Source: Kalmusia sp. IMI 367209 (Eukaryota; Ascomycota; Dothideomycetes; Pleosporales; Didymosphaeriaceae). Taken from it: a DNA stretch of 64,000 nucleotides. The translations under genes and the position numbers were made by a program. Every line of letters starts with the position of its first letter. Position 1 is the stretch's first letter. The notes below the pieces were generated by a model. The model did no database searches, was not told where the DNA came from, and saw nothing but the letters and a program-made list of their open reading frames with translations. The DNA is taken from assembly GCA_027946365.1 (NCBI GenBank), contig JAPEUQ010000005.1:930001-994000 (forward strand), in the 5' to 3' direction. Shown here one piece after another: positions 55,326 to 64,000 of this stretch.

Positions 55326-57436
55326 TTAACCGAAAGCAATGATTACTTCCCTCGCAACATCAGGCCCTAAAAAGGCAACGCACTCAGCAGTAATGCTCTT
55401 GAAAGATCCATCACGAATATCGCCACTTTCCCAGACCAAAAGATCCTACAGCAGTCAGCAGTCGCTTCCAGGGGTCCGAATAACCAGCTTACCTCAGCTC
55501 TAAATAGCTTTCCGCCACCGGAAATGCGCTGTTGCCCAAGAGGATAGTCCTCAATCTCTTCTGCAGTCATCACGCCCGGCACTTTCAAGTCAAATGTCGA
55601 AACACCATTGCTCACTGCATCGCTAGCCTCCTTCGCTGTGGGAAGTGCGTAGTCTGCAAACGTATCAGGTTCCGAACCATCTTGCATTGCCCCTGCACTA
55701 TCGTCACCGGCAACTTGAGCGGCTTCTCTGTGCCGACGTTCTCGTGAGAGGGAGACATAACGCTTTTTATCAAGGAGAGAGCGGAGTTCGCCCTCCAAGG
55801 GGTTCCACTCGAGAGACTCTGGGTCCAGTACATATTGTGGTCGGTATTCTCCCTTGTACTTCATCTTGGCACAAGAATGGATGTAGAAGCCCATATAATA
55901 GTACTGGTATCCGCCCTCGAGTGCTAGTGTTGCCTCCCGAAGAGCACTCAGCTTGCCGAAACTCCATTTCTCGAAGTCGGAGTGGTAGAGAAAGTAGACA
56001 CCGCTGACGCAGTGGGGCAACAAGTCCAGCACGCCCATGGCGACTAGTCGACCATCGAGTCGGTAACACTGATGGTACGATCCAAGCTGCTGGGTCTTTC
56101 CGTCCACTTGTGCGGTTTCCCGCCGCAGTGGTGAGTTGCAGAGGAAGCCCTTAAAGCCACTCTCGGATATCTCTGACGGCTTTTCGTGGTGAACATGCTG
56201 TTGGTAGTTGTGGAAGAGTTCATACTTCTCCTTGGTGAACTGGTCGGTTTCGAGTGTCACCTCGAAACGGTGTGCCGGTTCTGGGGGCCTCCGGACGTTT
56301 GCATACTCGCTCTCGTGCACAGCGCTAGATAGGTCAAATGTGTTCCGTTGCCGGGCCTTCTCCCTGAGATGCTGATCAGAACGCGGCTCACCTGCGAGTC
56401 GACGAACTTACTGCTTTGACTTCGGATATAGCTTGGCAGCCTCCTTTGCGTACTCGTCTCCTAAGACATGTCTGTTCCACCGGTTGATGACTTGTCGTTG
56501 ATCTCTAGTGGGTGCAAATGACGCTACGGGTAGGCTAGCAACATTAGATATGGACACCTTGCGACGGGGACGGACTGACCGAATGGTGTAATGAGGGCAG
56601 CAGTGTCGGAGCACGTCTGGTTTGTAGAAGACGGTCCCGGATCTGCGGGTCGTTCAGCATGAAGAAAGCTTGACGGCGGGATGTCGTGCAGGCGTGCCGA
56701 GCTTACCGTCTCCAGCCTCGATCTACCAGACCCTGATATACGCTGACCGTCAGGGCTTTGGATGTAAAGTAGTAGCTTGCGCCTGATTATGTAATTGCAG
56801 TCAGTATATCTTGGCCGCTTTCCGGATTCTCCCGCCGGTAGTCAAGCTAGGAGGAGGGGAGGAGGGGAGGGCATGCAACGAGTGACGTTTTCCTAGAGGG
56901 TGACGATGCGGCCGTGGTATGCAGCGCCCATACGATGGGATGTGTGCAAAGTGAAGCGTCGTGGTCGGCAGATGGTGCGCTTGGCGACGCTTTGCTTCGG
57001 ACCGGGATGAGCTGTTACACGGCCGTCATGTGTGGAGGGATGCAGGTGTTGCACGTGGGATGGAGCATCCCCATCTTGATCTAACATCAGACGGAGTGCG
57101 AAGCTGTTCCCAACCAGGCAATGCATATCGGCGACATGCTCCATGTTGCGTTTCCGGCGTGCACAGATACGGCAGGCCGTCCACGACAGCTGTACGGAAC
57201 TATTGACTTACGAGAATTCGGAGCACGGCGACCGGTTGAGGTGTCTTTGCAGTATCCGCAGCTCTCAGCGCTGTAGCCTAGCGGTCGAAGATAGATCAGC
57301 CCCGTGTCCAACAATGCCAACGGCCGGGCGTGATGCTCGGATGGAGAGCAGCGGTGTCCAGCCAGACTAGCACGAGCCTCAGGCGGGCCAGATGGTTGGA
57401 GCAGAACCTACCGAAGGGCGTCACAAGGGACTGCAT
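55326..57436 (-). CDS. ate1: Arginyl-tRNA-protein transferase (Ate1)
   Basis: Attaches Arg to N-terminal Asp, Glu or oxidised Cys of proteins, marking them for the N-degron pathway. Seven exons: 57436-57412, 57277-57212, 56782-56707, 56642-56580, 56534-56412, 56363-55493 and 55445-55326; 447 aa. Exon 1 codes only MQSLVTPFG. Its join to YSAESCGYCKD gives the family start with the CGYC pair (Cys15, Cys18), which together with RHCCPHY (Cys70, Cys71) forms the metal/haem-regulatory cysteines. Other blocks: FYKPDVLRHCCPHYTIRLP, RDQRQVINRWNRHV, YHQCYRLDGRLVAMGVLDLL, VYFLYHSDFEKWSFGKLSAL and YYYMGFYIHSCAKMKYKGEY. Intron 2 is 429 bp, by far the longest; the flanking residues are contiguous in relatives, so I see no missing exon. 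Confidence 0.94.
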
Positions 57437-58411
57437 GAGGGCAGCATAAGCGTGGGAACGAGCGCGGCGGTGGGGGCAACTCGGGCGGCTGGCGGTGGAG
57501 TGGACAAAAGGCAAATCCAGCGCCGTTGAGAGGGAGAAGTGCCACCGAATGGCACCGTCAGTCTCGTGCGCTACGCGGTCGCTGGCGGCTCGGGTTCGCG
57601 TCGTCTCGTCCCGCCGGCAGTGACAGAGAAGAATGACAGCTGGGGCAGGCGGAGCAGTGAAGGTCGAGGTTCTGGCAGCAACGGAGGAACAGGCAGTATC
57701 GCCGCCCGACGTGGACGTCTGGATGCAGCCCTGGAAGCGGTTTTCCATGCCACGGCGGCCGCGCAGCCCCAGATATCCCATCAGCGCCCTCACGGGGTCC
57801 CAGATGCGCCTGCTACTGGGCGGCCGCGATGCTTCAAATACCCATGGCCCAGCCCGGCCCACGTCATGGCGAGCGTGGGCGCGGTGAAGATGCCTCGCGT
57901 GCCCCGCCAGCAATGGCATGGAAGCAGACTTCTAGCGCTCAGAGGCACACAGCAGAATAGCACATCCCTACCTCTGCCATCAACAGGCCCCTGTGGGTAG
58001 CCAGCTTGGCGGGCCAGTCGGGTGGGAGCGTTGTGACGAGCGGTGCTGAGCTCCCGCGGGTCCTTAGTCTCCCACATTTTTTACTACGGACCCTGACCGA
58101 ATCACCTAAAACACCTACACGATCCACGATGCCCGCTCTCTTCTCCCTGCGCAGGTCTCTCCAGCATCCTCAGCCCCGTCCCCCGCGGGACTGAGCGCAG
58201 CCTTCTCTCCCTCTGTTGCATCGCAGTGCTCTCAGTACACCCGGTGCCCCAGCTTCTCTCCGCCCGCCCTTTTGCTGTCCTCACACCCCTTTTGCTGCAG
58301 GCCACTGTCGCTCCTTTGCACACCGCTGTCGGTCTGAGCATCGGGAGCAGCGCTGCACCATCGGTTGCTGCCCACATCGCTCCTTAGGGTACCTCGGGTA
58401 CCTCGGGCGCC
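57437..58411. promoter_or_regulatory. Divergent region of ATE1 and the Nudix gene
   Basis: About 975 bp, GC-rich, full of overlapping ORFs on both strands (for example 57539-58000 + and 57296-57919 -) with Arg/Ala/Pro-rich, non-protein-like composition. No gene supported. Confidence 0.4.
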
Positions 58412-58995
58412 ATGGCTGCCGCTCAACAGCTCTCCATGCAGTCCCGCACTGGCCGCACGAACCAACGTGAGTGCACCTTCTGGTCGCATGATTCCCGCCA
58501 AAACTCCCAGGCGGAAGAACCAGCAAATCTGGAATTTCCAGAACAAAGAAATCTGACTGATTTCCAGGCTACGGCTCTCAAGGCGAACGCCTCGTCGCGG
58601 GCATTGTTCCGCTTTCTTCCGACAAATACTACGTGCTCCTGATCCAGTCCACGCGCCGCGGCGGCTGGGTCCTCCCCAAGGGCGGCTGGGAGACGGACGA
58701 GGCCACGGCCCAAGATGCCGCCAAGCGCGAGGCCTGGGAAGAGGCTGGCATCATCGTCAAAGTCAACTACGACCTCGGCCTTATCCCCGAGCGGAGGAGA
58801 CCCGACCAACTCACCGCTCAAGCACCAAAGGCCTCATATCATTTCTTCGAAGCGACCGTCGAGAAGCAGGAGACCCAGTGGCCCGAGATGCACAAGCGGT
58901 CGCGACAGTGGTTTACCTACCCGCAAGCACGGCAGGCCTTGGCAGACAGGCCGGAGTTGCTTGATGCGCTCGACCGGTGTACGATGCACCGATAG
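58412..58995 (+). CDS. aps1: Nudix hydrolase, diphosphoinositol-polyphosphate type
   Basis: Expected to cleave diphosphoinositol polyphosphates and diadenosine polyphosphates, like yeast Ddp1 and S. pombe Aps1. Exons 58412-58466 and 58568-58995 give 160 aa. The start is MAAAQQLSMQSRTGRTNQRY. The Nudix box lies at residues 53-77 (PKGGWETDE ... REAWEEAGI). It has eight residues between the first Glu and REAWEEAG, one more than the textbook box, as in Ddp1. GIVPLSSDKYYVLLIQS precedes the box. The C-terminal WPEMHKRSRQWFTYPQA is also of the Aps1/Ddp1 kind. Confidence 0.9.
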
Positions 58996-61728
58996 GTGAA
59001 CAGATTAGTTGTGTTCGATGACGGCTACAAGGGCGGAATTTTCCTGAAAACGCGCGGAGACATACCCATTTGGTTGGACGGCCGTTTTCCTTTTCTTCAT
59101 AATGCATACGGCAGGTCCTTTAAAAGTCGGACGTCATAGACATGATTACTTTGGTTTTCAAACGCACAATGGGTGTTGGAGGCTGTTCTCGACTACTAGA
59201 GGGAAGCGTGTGTGGTTCTTCAGCATAGGAGAGTCGAGAGCGCAGATTCGCAAAATGAAGGCTGGCCGATGCCATTGATCGCATACCCTTGTCTGGTTCT
59301 GTTGGTCCTTTGTCATTCTGGTCTACACGGGTAATGTATTGCTGCCCAACAGTCACGCCTATAGGTGAATCTGAAATGCAGATGAAAGTCTCCAGGTCCC
59401 GCGAGGATGGAAATTTCTCTCCCCCCACGCGATCTTCCAGATTCGATCTGATGTTTCCTTGCTTGCTACTATATATGGTGATTGACATACAGGCTCTATC
59501 TCCCTTGACGCAGCTCTTACGTACAGCTGCATATTCTTATCGTTCTTGCTGTCTCGTGGTACCTCGCTCATTGCCGGGCACCATCCGAAGCATACTTTTC
59601 CATTCATGCGTCAACTTTTCATTGCTGTCAAATACTTCCACCAATGTCTTTTGAAATTGAATATCTAGTAATCTCAGTCGTAAATCAAGGACCACGTATG
59701 CTTCTCCAGGTACAGACTGTCGGGCCACAAGTATCAACATTGACCAGTTAGGCGTGCAGAACGGCAGAGCAAACGTTTCAAATATCGTCAAGATGAGCAG
59801 CCGATTCTGACGACGTTTCGCTCGCTCGCTCGCTACACCAGAAGTGTTCTACCAACCTAGGTGTGAACGATGAGCCAGACAGGTGCTATCTGGCGAAGAG
59901 GGAAATGCGAAGGACGTACGTGGGACTTTCAGGATGCATTTGTCGATACTGATTATACCCCGTAGATAGCCTTTCGACTCGAAATGTAGAGCAATCACTG
60001 AGAGATAGTGCGTCGCAACACTCTACGCGCAATTTCCATCACATTTAGTACATCCTCTCTATCCCTTATTTCCGCCATTATCACTCATGTTCTATTACCT
60101 TATATATGCTCGCAGGTCTCCGTCTGTCCGTGAGTCGAATAGCTCGAGCGACTCGATGCTGCGATGCTGGCTCCGTCCCTAACGGCGGTAATCCAACTCA
60201 TTATTGAGCCGCCAGTACCAATATCGAAGTCCCTTGAAGGTATTGTAGGATAAGGCTCGTGGGGAGAGGGTGGGTGACGATTTGTAAAGGGTGGAATTTG
60301 TCCATAGGGCGGGGACAGATGCGCTCGAGATTAGTGTGGGATGCGCGCGACGCCCTCGAAAAAGATCTCTCCGTCATGAGAGAGGCAGATGAAGCGGGAA
60401 GTAGCCTACCACGGCTCCTTTCAAATTCGCCTTGGTGACTCGTTAAGACAGACCAATCTAACGTTGATCCCTCCCGGCCTAGTATTCTTCAAGTAGTTAT
60501 TACTCCCAGTGTGGATTGACAAGCTAACGTTCTTCCTCAAGACCAGCCGAGCAGGCGCGGCGCTCAATGAAAAAATTCTGTGTATGGCGAGTCCATAGCC
60601 GCAGCTAGGATGCCGAACTGCCAACATACGATGTCGACATCAAGAAACCGTCAACCATTGTCTCAGTCTCCCTCCATCCTGACCGGCGTGCTGGGAAGAC
60701 ATCTGACTCTGTATATCAGGAGGTCCATGGATCCCTGTATCTGCACCGCACAAGTAGGCACCACACGTACGCGCCTTAGACCCTGTTCCGCACAATTAAG
60801 GTTGCGGGAGCTCATTGTTGGCACTGTGCGCGATGAAGAGTCACACAGCTTGTCGGCGGCCCTAACTTGTTCAGGTTTCTGGCAGAGCGTCACTCTGTGT
60901 CATCCGGGTCACCATGCAAACTTGACCAGTTCGTACGATGCTAGGGATCAGCATGGAAATAAACGAAGGAGAACTATCGGTTGCCCACTTGCGTGTCGTA
61001 CACGTCTTATGGCTGTACCACGTTCTCAACAAGTTTTGGGGGTAAATAAAGACGACAGGAAGGCGAGGGTTCCTGATCGGGGAGACGAGATTGAATGACT
61101 GAATGAACTGGATGTGACCAGTGAGGCAGGATACCAGTTCACAGCGTGCAATGCGGCTGGTCTGGCAACATTTGGAGGCGCCTCGCGGCCTCGGAAGCCA
61201 GTTGAGAAAGAGAGAGGATAGTGAGAGGTAGCTGGGCAAGCTCTATAGGCACATCAACAACGCTAGTCACTAGCGCGATATCATAGTGTCTTGGCGCGTG
61301 CTCACTTAAGCTCGCAACTGCCTAAATGATCGGTGAAGGTGAAGATGAAGATGAAGGTACAACTTGACGCATTTGGGGGTGTGTCAATCTGGCATGAATG
61401 GGTGAAGTGATAAGTACGTTAGACACATGACCTAGATACTTCTGTTTATTTTAAATATAGATATCTGAGCTGACTGCGAACAAGAAACGCATACTCAACG
61501 AACTTACGTGTACGATGCGATACCACTTTGGATCAATACGGCCAAGGGGCCCCGTATAACCATTTTCTTATCCAAAATACCCCCTTATACACGAGCTTTC
61601 TTTTCATAAAAATTCGCTCTTTTGGAGTTGCTCGATCGTAGTGACATGAACAAATCGAAGGGAAAGGAGACGAGAAAGGCTATTCGCAACCACATTCATT
61701 CACCAACTGCGGCTTAGCCTACTATAAG
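58996..61728. other. Largest gene-poor stretch, 2.7 kb
   Basis: No supported gene. The best candidate is a minus-strand locus at 59120-59791 (listed apart). The remainder has short ORFs, a small CGCT repeat near 59818-59834 and a GAAGGTGAAGATGAAG-type purine run near 61335. No transposon or RNA gene recognised. Confidence 0.4.
59120..59791 (-). CDS. Doubtful spliced locus
   Basis: Two ORFs, MTIFETFALPF (59791-59537) and one ending IMSMTSDF (59488-59120), have protein-like composition. GTACCA or GTACGT donors and a TAG acceptor exist between them, but no join was convincing. No domain seen. Listed only because the stretch is otherwise empty. Confidence 0.2.
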
Positions 61729-62322
61729 ATGCACGCATTATCTTCGTTGAGCATCGCTCGCCTAGGCAGTACTTGTCGCTTCTTCACACCAATGGACTCT
61801 GGTCGCCTGTTTTGTGGAATCATCGCCCATTCTTGGCACATAACTTTGCATAGCATACTAACGAATATCAGATGCTTCATACTTTTTCGACCAGCGCCCA
61901 AGGGTAGCGATGATCTAGACTACCAGTGGGCTGATAAGATCTGCAAGCCCTTCCAACATGCCGGCGAAATGAGGGAGTCAACAAATGCTCCAAGCTCCGC
62001 TCTAGTCGTCTCCAGCAGCGCACCACCCCCACCATTCAATGGGCGGAAGATCGGCGGTGCGAAGGATTTCCTCACTTTCTCTAGTGGCGGTGGCGGTGTC
62101 GGTCCAAAATTCGACATCGGACAGTACGTGAAGGTCCAGGTGTTCTCCGATGGTTCATTGCCTACTATGGTGACTGCTACAATCGTGGATCGCACGCTGC
62201 GACAGAGTATCCCTAGCGACTCAACGCTGGCGACGAGACAGTGGCAGTATCGACTGAGAGGTACTGAAAGAAGTATAGATGGCGGAACTTGGTTTGGCGA
62301 AAGCATGCTGATGCCGGGTTAA
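61729..62322 (+). CDS. Unknown protein with Tudor/SH3-like C-terminal segment
   Basis: ORF of 197 codons. The C-terminal part (about residues 95-197) looks real: a Gly-rich linker, then FDIGQYVKVQVFSDGSLPTM, VTATIVDRTLRQ and WQYRLRG ... GTWFGESMLMPG, the pattern of small beta-barrel domains (chromo/Tudor/SH3-like). The first 55 residues look less protein-like, and an acceptor-like CGACCAG at about 61891 suggests that the true start may be elsewhere. No family named. Confidence 0.5.
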   Translation: MHALSSLSIARLGSTCRFFTPMDSGRLFCGIIAHSWHITLHSILTNIRCFILFRPAPKGSDDLDYQWADKICKPFQHAGEMRESTNAPSSALVVSSSAPPPPFNGRKIGGAKDFLTFSSGGGGVGPKFDIGQYVKVQVFSDGSLPTMVTATIVDRTLRQSIPSDSTLATRQWQYRLRGTERSIDGGTWFGESMLMPG

Positions 62323-62586
62323 TTGTAGATATTCTATCAAGGACGCCCTCGCTATGTATCATGACAGCAATGTCATACCGTCTCTTCTCTCAGACATGAC
62401 CCGTCAATGACGTGGAACCGTTGCGTCTGTCTTTTAATGAAGGAAGCCCATAAAACTTGTCGCACCGTTGGAGATGATGTGTAAATCCGACACCCCCAAG
62501 TATTCGCCCAAACGCCGTACCATCATCACTGTCAATGCATATATATTCTGAGTGCTGTTCGCTGTACGTTATGAAGACACAATCTT

Positions 62587-64000
62587 CTACCTGAGTCGCA
62601 CACGTTTTCCTACGTGCTCCTCACTCTGCTCCTCACCAGTGGTCGGTGACCACTTCGGCTTGTCCTCTGTCAACCCCGTGTCATCCTCACGTTGACCTTT
62701 GCCTTTCATCAACGACCTCGGATGCTTTAGGTCATGCGGAGCCTCGATAGAGAAAGAGAACACCTCCTTCTTAGATCTATGGCCAGCCACAGCCTTGACC
62801 TTATCCAGTTTCTTGCTCTCGTTTACCTCTCCATCGGCTTCGCTCTCCGGATCTTCACCTGCAATGACGTGCTTTCCAACAGCCTTCTTCATGCGCTCCT
62901 CACGTTTCAGCGCTTTCTTTTCAGAAAGGGAAAAGATGCTTTCGCGCTCGGAACCCGTCTTTTTCTCGACGTCTAGCTTGTCTGACTTCTCTTTGGTTTC
63001 ATCCTCATCTTCATTTTCCTCACTGAAGTTCCACATCAGACTAAGCTCACCTCGCACGAGAGCTGTCAGCCACAAGCTCCCCAGTACTCCAGGAACAAGG
63101 TACAATAGTGCCGGCTGTGCGTGGCCCCAAACATGCATGACACCCAGAGTTGCGAACATGCCTAGGATGTACCCAGCCAAGCTTGCTTTGAAGTACGTTT
63201 TTGGAAATGTGAAGTGCGGCTCGGGCTTACTGTTGTGCGAAGTCCACAGCGGTCGACCTAGAAGCGAGTGTGACCAGAAATGGTCACTCCAGCGACCGGC
63301 GAGCGAGAAGTATTTGGGCTTTTCTACCACTTCACCAGAGCCATCCGTAGCTTGAGTAAGCTTTTGCCGGCGAAGGTAGAAGACGAAGAGGTCGAAGCGG
63401 AGGGCGAGACCGATCATGATACCGGGCAATACAACGTCGCCAAGTCCCAGCATCGCGTAGGAAGGTTTTTCGGTCACGGAGTCGGCTGCAGAAGGACGAG
63501 GAAATACGAGCTTGATGGGGGCGTCGATGGACTTTGCTACAGTGACCATCATTGGCCTGAAAGTATCAATTCTGAAAGAAGTGCGAACGAGACAATCAAC
63601 TCACGTGCAGAAGACAAAGTAGATGTCGTAGAAAAAGAGAGCACCCAGGATGAGGCTTCCGGTCGCAAACGTTGTGGGTGACATAAGCTGTAGTGCAGCA
63701 TATGAGAAGCCGAAACCGATGAGATTGGTCAAGTACCATGGCTTATCTACGAAGTTGAAATATGCCCATACAAGGACAGAGGCGAGTGCTCCCACGATAC
63801 CATGCGGGCCAAGGAGGAACTTGCCAGCGAAGAGACGATGTACATAGAGGCGGAGCGTCCATTTGTTGCCGGGCATGGCGCGGTCAGACCAGAGAAGCTT
63901 CCTAAAGCCGTCCGAGAGTGGAAGGTACGACAGAAAGCCTGGTAGAGGTGACGGTAGAGCTACTTTGTCCTTGACCTCGCCAGCGACGGGCACAGCTGCT
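62587..64000 (-). CDS. Signal peptide peptidase, 5' end beyond window
   Basis: Intramembrane aspartyl protease of the presenilin/SPP family that cleaves leftover signal peptides in the ER membrane. Exon from the window edge to 63605, 48-bp intron, then 63556-62587. The frame runs off the right edge, so the N-terminus is missing. Active-site motifs are complete: YD in LGALFFYDIYFVFCTP, GLGD in YAMLGLGDVVLPG, and PAL in GHAQPALLYLVPG. Between them lies a loop, and the C-terminal 140 residues form a charged cytosolic tail (KSDKLDVEKKTGSERE) ending RVRLR, longer than in animal SPP. Confidence 0.92.

Noticed and set aside
1..64000. Transposons or RIP-degraded repeats
   Set aside because: No transposase or reverse-transcriptase motifs and no long AT-rich, TA-enriched block were seen; genes are dense and intact apart from the named lesions.
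1..64000. tRNA genes
   Set aside because: Several TTCGA-like B-box pieces were looked at (for example near 20405 and 33195), but none had a matching A-box and acceptor stem that I could fold by eye.

Overview
The window looks like nuclear DNA of a filamentous ascomycete (Pezizomycotina; a Dothideomycete-type fungus is my inference). The basis is eukaryotic gene structure: most genes carry introns of about 45-70 bp with GTRAGT-like donors, CTRAC or CTGAY branch sites and YAG acceptors. The gene content also fits: psi-producing oxygenase, methylcitrate cycle, membrane-anchored GH3, fungal Rxt3 and Ies2, and Btn1. There are no operons, rRNA, CRISPR arrays or recognisable transposons, and I recognised no tRNA. 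About 29 genes are supported. Most were rebuilt by splicing; exon phases were checked by base count and agree with the total CDS length.

Layout. 1-16 kb holds a metabolic block: a divergent succinate dehydrogenase flavoprotein (sdh1-like, 5 exons, -), a four-TM membrane protein (+), a small membrane protein (-), then a head-to-head pair of 2-methylisocitrate lyase (-) and 2-methylcitrate synthase (+), a membrane-anchored GH3 beta-glucosidase (+) and ribosomal protein eS8 (+). 17-25 kb holds an F-box-like protein (-), ATP synthase OSCP (+), a RING-like protein of unresolved structure (-) and battenin/Btn1 (-). 25-41.5 kb holds RXT3 (Rpd3L complex, +), a 6-phosphofructo-2-kinase/fructose-2,6-bisphosphatase (+), three unknown proteins (+), a GatC-type mitochondrial amidotransferase subunit (-) and SEC17/alpha-SNAP (+). 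41.5-49 kb holds a DUF726 protein (-), a Pex14-type peroxin (-), IES2 (INO80 complex, +) and an F-box/Cys-rich protein (-). 49-64 kb holds a ppoA-type oxylipin synthase (-), TSC13 (-), ATE1 (-), a Nudix diphosphoinositol-polyphosphate hydrolase (+), an unknown protein (+) and a signal peptide peptidase running off the right edge (-).

How genes relate. Methylcitrate synthase makes 2-methylcitrate from propionyl-CoA and oxaloacetate. The divergently transcribed lyase splits 2-methylisocitrate into pyruvate and succinate. An intact but divergent succinate dehydrogenase flavoprotein lies about 3.6 kb beyond the lyase gene. This is a plausible propionate-detoxification neighbourhood, though only the divergent pair is strong evidence of co-regulation. 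The rest is ordinary housekeeping synteny.

Most notable anomalies. Three single-base insertions break two otherwise perfectly conserved enzymes. One lies in the Walker A loop of the phosphofructo-2-kinase (31213-31214). Two lie in the oxylipin synthase (C6 run 51811-51816 and C3 run 50852-50854). No other gene rebuilt here needs a frame correction, except that RXT3 changes frame inside a histidine-rich stretch and can be rescued by a 104-bp intron. These could be assembly errors or real lesions; raw reads would decide.
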